This document shows, piece after piece, positions 28,620 through 34,631 of a stretch of DNA of 34,631 nt; the stretch's first letter is position 1; each line of letters starts with the position of its first letter. Location of the stretch: positions 64,175 to 98,805 of the forward strand of contig SVMK01000002.1 in NCBI GenBank assembly GCA_015067465.1, read 5' to 3'. A program made the translations under genes and the position numbers. The notes below the pieces were generated by a model. The model was not told where the DNA came from, made no database searches, and saw only the letters and a list, made by a program, of their open reading frames with translations. Source of the stretch: Oscillospiraceae bacterium. Its GTDB lineage: Bacteria > Bacillota > Clostridia > Oscillospirales > Oscillospiraceae.

Positions 28620-30236
28620 TTATTTTTTTGCCAGCTTCAGCAGTTTGTCGGCAAGGGAGTTGACCTGACCGGTCAGGCGCGAGAGCTCTTTGGCGGGCGC
28701 GTTTTTGCAGCTGCGGATGGCCTGCATCAGCCGCTCGCCGGCGGCGAGCAGCGCGTTGTGCGCTGCGTTTCCGCGCTTTTCCTTCGCGCTGCGCTTTGCC
28801 GCGGGGATGGCTGCGGGCGTTTCCGTGTAGCAGTTGCCGAGCAGATCAAACACCGCGCCGGAATAGGGCGCGCTCGCGGTAAAGCCGTGCTCCTGCGCAA
28901 GGCAGTCCTTGTAACTTTCCGCCACCGCGGGGTCGCCGTGGTTGACAAACACCATCTGCGGCTTTTTTTCAAAGGCGTTGATCCAACGTAGCAGGCCGTT
29001 TTTATCGGCATGACCGCTTTTTCCGGGCAGATAGGCCACCTCAGCGTTCACATAGATTTCCTCGTTGAAGATCGAGAGCTTTTTCGCGCCGTCGCGGATG
29101 CGTCTTCCGGTGGTGCCGACTGCCTGATAGCCCACGAACAGGATCATGCATTCCCGGCGCCAGAGATTATGCTTGAGGTGGTGGCGGATGCGGCCTGCTT
29201 CGCACATGCCGCTCGATGCGATGATCACTTTGGGGTCGCGGTTTGCATTGATGGCAACGCTCTCCTGCTTGCTCACGGAAAGCTGCACGCCGGGACTCAT
29301 CAGCGGGTTGATGCCGCGGCTGAGCATATCCGCCGCTGCGTCATCGAAATAGTGCCTGCCGCACTGCAGGAAGATGCCGGTGGCTTCGTTTGCAAGCGGG
29401 GAGTCCACATACACGGGGAAATCGCCGTGGCCGGTGACGAGCGCGCGGGTTTTGATCTCGCGGATGAAATACAGAATCTCCTGCGTGCGGCCAACGGCAA
29501 ACGAGGGGATGATGACGTTTCCGCCGCGGTCGAGCACGCGCTGAATGCAGTCGGCCAGATACTGAATGTTGTTCACATCCGCGTTTTCGTGCAGACGGTC
29601 GCCGTAGGTGCTCTCGGTTACAACATAGTCGGCCTCGGAGATATAGTGCGGGTCGTGAATCAGCGGCTGATTAAAATTGCCGATATCGCCGGAGAAAACC
29701 ACCTTTTTTGTCACATTGCCCTCGGTGAGCCACAGCTCAATGCTGGCAGATCCCATCAGATGCCCCGCATCGGTGAAGCGGACGATCACGCCCTCGGCGA
29801 TGTGCACCTCCTCACCGTATTCCACGGGACGCAGATGCGCAATTGCGGTGTCCGCATCGGCTTTGGTGTAAACGGGCAAAACCTCCGGTCCGCCGGCGCG
29901 GCGGGACTTGCGGGTTTTCCATTCCGCGTCGCTTTCCTGAATATGGGCGCAGTCGCGCAGCATGATCTCGGCGAGATGGCATGTGGCCGAGGTGGCATAC
30001 ACCGGGCCGGTGTAGCCGGTTTTGAACAGAAGCGGGATCAGTCCGGAATGGTCAATGTGGGCGTGGGTAAGCAGTACAAAGTCCAGCTTTTCCGCCGCCA
30101 CGGGCAGAGCCTGATTGACATACATATCCTCGCCCTGCTCCATACCGCAATCCACAAGGCCGTACTGTCCGCCGATTTCTATGAGCGTGCAGCTGCCGGT
30201 CACTTCATGGGCGGCGCCTAAAAATGTGAGCTTCAT
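28620..30236 (-). CDS. Beta-CASP metallo-beta-lactamase-fold RNase-like protein
   Basis: A 538-residue cytoplasmic protein of the CPSF73/RNase J superfamily. Zinc motif H-A-H-I-D-H is in LLTHAHIDHSGLIPLLFKTG; further metal ligands lie in DAGHLMGSASIELWL and SGDIGNFNQPL. The beta-CASP region shows STYGDRLH, IIPSFAVGRTQEIL and SSGMCEAGRIRHHLKHNLW, and the final His is in VFVNHGDPAVAESYKDCL. A C-terminal helical extension (about 480-538, many Lys/Ala) is beyond the usual RMMBL end. The start is ATG 30236 after AAAGGAG. Likely acts as an RNA nuclease. Last gene after the GTPase-NYN and S4 genes, so a shared RNA or ribosome role is inferred. Confidence 0.9.
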   Translation of the reverse strand: MKLTFLGAAHEVTGSCTLIEIGGQYGLVDCGMEQGEDMYVNQALPVAAEKLDFVLLTHAHIDHSGLIPLLFKTGYTGPVYATSATCHLAEIMLRDCAHIQESDAEWKTRKSRRAGGPEVLPVYTKADADTAIAHLRPVEYGEEVHIAEGVIVRFTDAGHLMGSASIELWLTEGNVTKKVVFSGDIGNFNQPLIHDPHYISEADYVVTESTYGDRLHENADVNNIQYLADCIQRVLDRGGNVIIPSFAVGRTQEILYFIREIKTRALVTGHGDFPVYVDSPLANEATGIFLQCGRHYFDDAAADMLSRGINPLMSPGVQLSVSKQESVAINANRDPKVIIASSGMCEAGRIRHHLKHNLWRRECMILFVGYQAVGTTGRRIRDGAKKLSIFNEEIYVNAEVAYLPGKSGHADKNGLLRWINAFEKKPQMVFVNHGDPAVAESYKDCLAQEHGFTASAPYSGAVFDLLGNCYTETPAAIPAAKRSAKEKRGNAAHNALLAAGERLMQAIRSCKNAPAKELSRLTGQVNSLADKLLKLAKK

Positions 30237-30299
30237 GGGGGTGTTTCTCCTTTCTGCGACAGTGCCGCTGTCGGATGCGTTCAAAGGTGCTGCGTGGGT

Positions 30300-31049
30300 T
30301 CAGCGGTAAATGCCGCATTTGACAAACAGTCTGCCCTTGCGCGATTCGCTGCCGCCCGCGTCGAGAATTTCGCCCTTGCCCTTGCCGCGCAGGGAGAGGA
30401 TATCGCCGTTGCGGATGGGGGCGTCGGCTTTCTGGCAGACGCTGTAGTTGAGCGTTACAAGCCCCTGTGCGACGGCTTCGGCTGCTGCAGTGCGCGAGAG
30501 ATTGAACATTCCTGCGCACACGGCGTCCAGCCGCAGGGACTTCACGCTGAACACGGTTTCTTTCATTTCGCGCTTGTGGGCGGGAACGTCGGCGAGCGAA
30601 ACCTCGCGAACGCGCACGCCGCAGCGCCCGGCTTTGTCCAGATTCAGCAGCAGGTGCTGCCGGACGGAGGGCAGGCAAAAAAGCCATGCCGAGCTGCCGT
30701 CGATGAGAATGTCGCCGAGCCATTCCCGACCGATGCCGAGGCCCAGCGCCGCGCCGAGATAGTCGCGATGGCCGGGGGTGCCGAAATGTGCGGTGATCTC
30801 CAGCGCGCAGATATATTCACTCTCGTCAAAGCTGTCCGGATCCATCCAGTCGGGCAGGAAAAACGCAACGCAGCGCTCCGCGTCGGCATGCCCGCCGCGC
30901 AGCAGCATGGTGCAGTCCGTGCCCGTAAACCGGCGGCCGGCGAGGCAAAACGCCTCTGCGGGCGTTAAAAAGCCGGTTGCTGTCACGCAGGCGGTGCGGC
31001 AGCAGCGATCTGCCAGATCGGCAGCGCGTCTGATGAGTTCTTCGTCCAT
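30300..31049 (-). CDS. ylmH: S4-domain RNA-binding protein, YlmH type
   Basis: A 249-residue cytoplasmic protein. The N-terminal two thirds contain the YlmH-type domain with GGHADAERCVAFFLPDW, HRDYLGAALGLGIGREWLGD and ILIDGSSAWLFCL. The C-terminal S4 domain (about 180-245) shows SLRLDAVCAGMFNLSRTAAA, AVAQGLVTLN and ADAPIRNGDILSLRGKGKG. YlmH proteins recognise stalled or dissociated 50S subunits carrying peptidyl-tRNA. The usual home is the division cluster next to sepF; here it lies 2 bases after the TetM-NYN fusion gene. The start is ATG 31049 with GAAGGGAAG upstream; an in-frame TTG at 31055 overlaps the previous stop. Confidence 0.88.
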   Translation of the reverse strand: MDEELIRRAADLADRCCRTACVTATGFLTPAEAFCLAGRRFTGTDCTMLLRGGHADAERCVAFFLPDWMDPDSFDESEYICALEITAHFGTPGHRDYLGAALGLGIGREWLGDILIDGSSAWLFCLPSVRQHLLLNLDKAGRCGVRVREVSLADVPAHKREMKETVFSVKSLRLDAVCAGMFNLSRTAAAEAVAQGLVTLNYSVCQKADAPIRNGDILSLRGKGKGEILDAGGSESRKGRLFVKCGIYR

Positions 31050-31051
31050 AT

Positions 31052-33619
31052 TCAAAGCTTCCCTTCGCTTGCGGTAACGGTGTGGCTGCGCTCGGCGCTT
31101 TTGCGCAGAATATCGCCGATCTGGCTCATGATCCAGTCCATCTCGTTTCCGAATTCCCGTGCGCTTGTGCGGAGAATGCCGCTGCCGAGCGCGGAAAGGC
31201 GGATGAGATTGTCGCTTGTGACAACGCGGACGGAATAGTTCCTTCCGATGTCGTGCAGCAGCTTTTCAATGTAGATATCCGCGCTCTCGTTTTCTTTGGT
31301 ATACACCACGCGGATGCCTGCAAAGCCGCTTTTTTCGCCGGGGTTGCCCTTGACGGCATAGCCGTCGAACACCAGCACAACGTCGCTGCCGGTGAAGCCG
31401 TGGTAGTTGACGAGAATTTCCGCAAGGCGGGTGCGCGCGGCGTCGAGATGATCCGCAGCGATTGCTTTCAGCTCGTCCCAGGCGAAGATCACATTGTATC
31501 CGTCAATGACGACCAGTTCTTTCTTCTGGCGCAGCACGGGCTTTTTCGGCGCGGCTTCCGGCGCGGTGGGGCGCGTATACATCGGGCGCTTGATGGGGCC
31601 GAACTCGCGCTCCATAATGGCCTCCAGTTCGCGCTCGTCGATGCTGAGACTGCCCATGCGCAGGCGGGGCGCTGCGCGCACCTCGCCGCGGGAAAGTCCG
31701 CTTTCGATATGGCAGTATTCGTCCACAAGATCCCACTTCACCGCCGTTCCTGCGCCGTGGGCGCAAAAAACGCTGTCAGGCGTGTTTTCCAGATCGGCCT
31801 CGGGATCGTAGCCGGCTTCGGCGATCACGGCGTCTGCGTTGTGGCAGGGCATGTAGCCGGCCATGCAGCAGGCAAGCTTGCCGCGCCCGCCGGTGTAGGA
31901 TGCAACTTCGCTGAGGTAATCGCGCATGGTGCTCACGGGCGCTGTGCCGGTGAGGATGCTGGTTGTATCGGTGCTCTCGGTGGAAAATTCGCCGTGCATG
32001 GTGCGCAGATCGCTGATGGCGCGGCCCGTCTGCGCCAGAGGCACTTCCAGGCGAAAGCTGTAATACGGCTCGAGCAGCACGGACTTTGCCTTCATCAGGC
32101 CCTGCCGGACGGCGCGGTAAGTTGCCTGACGGAAATCGCCGCCTTCGGTGTGCTTCAGATGCGCTCTGCCGGCTGTGAGCGTGATGCGAACATCGGTGAG
32201 CGGTGCGCCGGTGAGCACGCCGAGATGCTGCTTTTCCGCCAGATGCGTCAGAATCAGACGCTGCCAGTTGAGGTCAAGCGCGTCGGTGGAGCAGTCGGTT
32301 TCGATCTCTATGCCGCGGCCCGGTTCCAGCGGCTCAAGCAGCAGATGCACCTCGGCGTAGTGCTTGAGCGGCTCGTAATGGCCTGCACCCTCCACAGGTG
32401 CGGCGATGGTTTCCTTATATTGTATGTGTCCGGCATCCATGCGAACATCCATGCCGAAGCGCTCGGAAATGATGCTCTGCAGCACTTCGATCTGAACCCG
32501 GCCCATGAGTTGAACATGAATCTCGCGCAGTTGCTCGATCCAGACGAAATGCAGCAGCGGGTCTTCCTCTTCCAGCGCACGGAATTTCGGCATGGCGGTT
32601 TTATCGTCCACGCCTTCGGGCAGGAGGATGCGGTAAGTCAGCGCGGGGGCAAGCATCGGCGCGGCGGCGTCCGGCTCGAAGCCGAGTCCCTGCCCCGCGA
32701 ACGAGCGGGAAAGCCCGGTGACTGCGCAGACACAGCCGGCCTCCGCGCGGTCCACTGCTTCGTGCTTTGCACCGGAGCAGATGCGGATGCCGGTGATTTT
32801 CTCCTCCGTCGCCCTGCCGTCTGCGGCGGTGTAAGCCAGCGGCGTTCGAACAGCGATGCTGCCGCCGGTGATTTTGATATGGGTCAAACGCTCGCCCTTG
32901 CTGTCGCGCGTGATTTTGAAAACCCGCGCGCCGAATTCCTCGGGCATGACGGCGGTGGGGGCGTAGGCGGCAAGCCCGTCGAGCAGTTCGTCCACACCCT
33001 CCAGCTTCAGACCGGAGCCGAAATAGCAGGGAAACAGTGCACGCTCGGCAACGAGCTGCGCAATGTCGGCATTGCTTACACAGCCGCTTTCCATATATTT
33101 TTCCAGAATAACCTCGGAGCACATTGCCAGCTCCTCATCGCCGGGGCGGTTGGTGAAATCGAGAATGCGTTCGTCAAGATGGGATGTCAAATCCGCGAGC
33201 AGCGCTTCTTTGTCCGCGGCGTCCAGATCCATTTTGGTGACAAAAACGAAGCAGGGCACATCGTAGCGGCGCAGCAGACGCCAGAGCGTTTCCGTATGGG
33301 CCTGCACGCCGTCGCTGCCGCTGATCACCAGCACGGCGCAGTCGAGAATGCGCAGAGTGCGCTCCATTTCTGCGGAGAAATCAATGTGGCCGGGAGTGTC
33401 CATGAGCGTGATGCGCGCATCGCCGTGGGTGAAAACCGCCTGGGATGAGAAGATGGTGATGCCGCGGCGGCGCTCAAGGTCATGGGTGTCGAGCGCTGTG
33501 TCGCCGTGATCCACGCGGCCGGGCTGTTTCAGTTTTCCGCTGCGGTAAAGGATGGCTTCGCTCAGCGTGGTCTTTCCCGCGTCAACATGGGCAAGGATGC
33601 CCACAGTCAGCATTTTCAT
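31052..33619 (-). CDS. TetM/EF-G-like GTPase fused to a YacP/Rae1-type NYN nuclease domain
   Basis: An 855-residue translation-factor GTPase. G motifs: AHVDAGKTT (10-18), RRGIT, DTPGH, TKMD. EF-G domains II-V follow as in ribosomal protection proteins, with LLEPYYSFRLEVPLAQTGRA late on. The TetM domain IV tip (YSPVSTP type) is replaced by HLKHTEGGDF at about 480-490, so tetracycline protection is not assured. After a linker, residues about 700-840 form an NYN_YacP domain: VVIDGYNVIFAWDELKAIA with D706, DVVLVFDGY, KENESADIYIEKLL and VVTSDNLIRL, keeping the acidic metal ligands. Rae1/YacP cuts mRNA in the ribosomal A site, so the fusion suggests a GTPase that brings a nuclease to ribosomes. ATG 33619 follows CGGAGA. 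Confidence 0.92.
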   Translation of the reverse strand: MKMLTVGILAHVDAGKTTLSEAILYRSGKLKQPGRVDHGDTALDTHDLERRRGITIFSSQAVFTHGDARITLMDTPGHIDFSAEMERTLRILDCAVLVISGSDGVQAHTETLWRLLRRYDVPCFVFVTKMDLDAADKEALLADLTSHLDERILDFTNRPGDEELAMCSEVILEKYMESGCVSNADIAQLVAERALFPCYFGSGLKLEGVDELLDGLAAYAPTAVMPEEFGARVFKITRDSKGERLTHIKITGGSIAVRTPLAYTAADGRATEEKITGIRICSGAKHEAVDRAEAGCVCAVTGLSRSFAGQGLGFEPDAAAPMLAPALTYRILLPEGVDDKTAMPKFRALEEEDPLLHFVWIEQLREIHVQLMGRVQIEVLQSIISERFGMDVRMDAGHIQYKETIAAPVEGAGHYEPLKHYAEVHLLLEPLEPGRGIEIETDCSTDALDLNWQRLILTHLAEKQHLGVLTGAPLTDVRITLTAGRAHLKHTEGGDFRQATYRAVRQGLMKAKSVLLEPYYSFRLEVPLAQTGRAISDLRTMHGEFSTESTDTTSILTGTAPVSTMRDYLSEVASYTGGRGKLACCMAGYMPCHNADAVIAEAGYDPEADLENTPDSVFCAHGAGTAVKWDLVDEYCHIESGLSRGEVRAAPRLRMGSLSIDERELEAIMEREFGPIKRPMYTRPTAPEAAPKKPVLRQKKELVVIDGYNVIFAWDELKAIAADHLDAARTRLAEILVNYHGFTGSDVVLVFDGYAVKGNPGEKSGFAGIRVVYTKENESADIYIEKLLHDIGRNYSVRVVTSDNLIRLSALGSGILRTSAREFGNEMDWIMSQIGDILRKSAERSHTVTASEGKL

Positions 33620-33653
33620 GGCTGGTTCTCCGTTCGTGCTGTTGATTGGTTCA

Positions 33654-33682
33654 AGTATAGCAGATTTTTCCGCGGTTGAGAA
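33654..33682 (-). promoter_or_regulatory. Promoter of the GTPase-NYN operon
   Basis: Minus strand TATACT (33659-33654) is a good -10; TTCTCA 17 bases upstream is a weak -35. It lies 35 bases before the start codon. Confidence 0.5.
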
Positions 33683-33697
33683 GTGGGGGAAACTTGA

Positions 33698-33726
33698 TTG
33701 CAATTTGATGCAATTGTGTGGATAAT
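33698..33726 (+). promoter_or_regulatory. Promoter of the lysozyme-like gene
   Basis: TTGCAA (33698-33703) and GATAAT (33721-33726) have 17 bases between them. A short repeated ATTGCAATT / ATGCAATT pattern covers the -35 and spacer and might bind a regulator. Confidence 0.55.
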
Positions 33727-33750
33727 TGGGGGAGAAAAGGAGAGAGAAGC

Positions 33751-34631
33751 ATGAAAAAACAGCTTTTATGTATAATCCTGGCAGCGGTGCTGCTTGTGGG
33801 AATTTTTCCCGCAGCGGGCGCGGCGTATACGGAAATGGCGTTTTCCGATGCGCTTGTGGCCTATATCAAGGCCGGTGAAGGCTTCAGTGCCACGCTTTAC
33901 GGTGATTCCACCGGCTGGTATATCGGCTACGGCTGCCTGTGCAACCCGGCGGACTACCCCAACGGCATCACCGAAGAGGGTGCGGACGCGCTGCTGCGCG
34001 AACGGATGCAGAGCTTTGCCGACGACATCAACAACCGCTTTCTGAAAAAATACAACATTGCCGTGACGCAGGGCCAGTTTGACGCAATGTGCGCGATGAG
34101 CTATGCGCTCGGTCCCGCGTGGCTGAAAGCCGGCAACCGCCTGCCGGATTATCTGATCAACGGCATTGAAAACTACACCGACCAGCAGATCGGCGCGGCC
34201 TTTGCGGCATGGTGCCATGTCGGCGGTGCGGTGAACACTGTTGCCCTCCGCCGCCGCATCATGGAAACGAAGATGTTTCTGGACAATGATTATTCCCATA
34301 ATGCCGACGGCTGGAACTGGCTGATTCTGGATGTGAACGGAGGAAAAAACGAGCTGAGCGACGTGACGGTTTACCGCAGCGGCGAAGCTTACGGCGTTTT
34401 GCCCGGGGCAACCCGCAGCGGCTACTATTTTGCCGGCTGGCAGACCAAGGACGGACGGATTCTGAAGACGACGGATATTGCGTCCGAAAACCTGAACGTT
34501 ACCGCCGTGTGGAGCACCACGCCCGTGGAGGAACCCACACCGGCGCCCACGCCTGAACCTACACCCGAACCCACGCCCGAACCCACGCCCGAACCTACTC
34601 CGGAGCCCACCCCGGAACCCACGCCCGAACC
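33751..34631 (+). CDS. Secreted GH24 lysozyme-like protein with PTPEP tail (runs off the window)
   Basis: The frame is open from ATG 33751 (after AAAGGAG) to the window end, at least 293 residues. Signal peptide: MKKQLLCIILAAVLLVGIFP, cleaved near residue 24. A GH24 phage-lysozyme domain follows (about 30-185): E43 in KAGEGFSATLYGDSTGWYIG and D52 have the T4-lysozyme spacing of 8 residues, but the usual Thr (WTIGYG) is Tyr here (WYIGYG). QFDAMCAMSYALG and a late LRRRIMETKMFLD match the fold. A Flg_new/InlB-type repeat (SGYYFAGWQTKDGRI) comes next, then a PTPEP repeat spacer. It probably degrades peptidoglycan outside the cell. The C-terminal anchor or domain is off the window. Confidence 0.88.
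   Translation, partial: MKKQLLCIILAAVLLVGIFPAAGAAYTEMAFSDALVAYIKAGEGFSATLYGDSTGWYIGYGCLCNPADYPNGITEEGADALLRERMQSFADDINNRFLKKYNIAVTQGQFDAMCAMSYALGPAWLKAGNRLPDYLINGIENYTDQQIGAAFAAWCHVGGAVNTVALRRRIMETKMFLDNDYSHNADGWNWLILDVNGGKNELSDVTVYRSGEAYGVLPGATRSGYYFAGWQTKDGRILKTTDIASENLNVTAVWSTTPVEEPTPAPTPEPTPEPTPEPTPEPTPEPTPEPTPE
34531..34631 (+). repeat. PTPEP-coding tandem repeat, truncated by the window end
   Basis: A degenerate 12-base unit of the form CCCACGCCCGAA repeats about eight times, encoding Pro-Thr-Pro-Glu. It is an extended spacer typical of secreted wall-associated proteins, and such a repeat may vary in length between strains. Confidence 0.9.

Noticed and set aside
31052-33619. Calling the GTPase a tetracycline-resistance gene
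   Set aside because: The TetM tip loop sequence is not conserved and a nuclease domain is fused, so resistance cannot be claimed from the sequence.
1-34631. CRISPR array or rRNA genes
   Set aside because: No spaced short direct repeats of CRISPR type and no rRNA-like sequence were found on either strand; the only dense tandem repeat is the PTPEP-coding region.

Overview
The window looks like a chromosomal segment of a spore-forming, Gram-positive Clostridia-type bacterium (Oscillospiraceae-like). Signs are a YpeB-type germination protein, the rpmH-rnpA-yidD-yidC-jag cluster, a diaminopimelate (dapF) route to lysine and peptidoglycan, an argCJBD operon, GGAGG ribosome sites and sigma-A type promoters. 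Chromosomal parts are visibly GC-rich; an inserted 10.4-kb block (about 12285-22780) is clearly more AT-rich.

Layout. 1-2300: end of dapF, a solitary beta-class DNA methyltransferase, and a conserved protein of unknown function. 2300-5885 (minus): an operon of moeA, a second molybdopterin-binding protein with a C-terminal cysteine cluster, and an EamA/DMT exporter. It follows a ~330-nt structured leader that ends in an intrinsic terminator, a riboswitch-like arrangement. 5986-7725 (plus): a cupin protein and a URO-D-fold protein with MtbA/MtaA-like zinc ligands. 7818-12120 (minus): argC-argJ-argB-argD behind a near-consensus promoter overlapped by ArgR/AhrC operators.

12285-22780: an integrative element in a tRNA-Val(GAC) gene. 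A 47-bp direct repeat of the tRNA 3' end flanks it, a tyrosine integrase lies next to the intact tRNA, and matching TTGTGCG-rich arm repeats lie inside both ends. Cargo includes an XRE plus WYL regulated cassette with two unknown effector-like genes, a Zn-finger/lipoprotein cluster, a catalytic-domain-only recombinase, and a lambda-like switch with three 17-bp operators between divergent promoters. It also carries a winged-helix protein operon with tandem paralogues. The most unusual part is the operon at 18040-19171: three consecutive genes (one a recognisable GIY-YIG nuclease) are open from start to end except for five in-frame TAG codons, several where glutamine fits, with no TAA or TGA and with promoter, ribosome sites and terminator intact. 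No clear gene in the window ends with TAG (0 of 39).

22734-28550: tRNA-Val, a zinc-ribbon/Ig-like membrane protein, ypeB, then rpmH, rnpA, yidD, yidC, jag and acpP, without dnaA beside rpmH. 28566-33619 (minus): a TetM/EF-G-like GTPase fused to a YacP/Rae1-type NYN nuclease domain, an S4 RNA-binding protein (YlmH type) and a beta-CASP metallo-beta-lactamase RNase-like protein; together these look like a ribosome/RNA-quality module. 33751 to the window end: a secreted GH24 lysozyme-like protein with a PTPEP repeat tail, running off the window.
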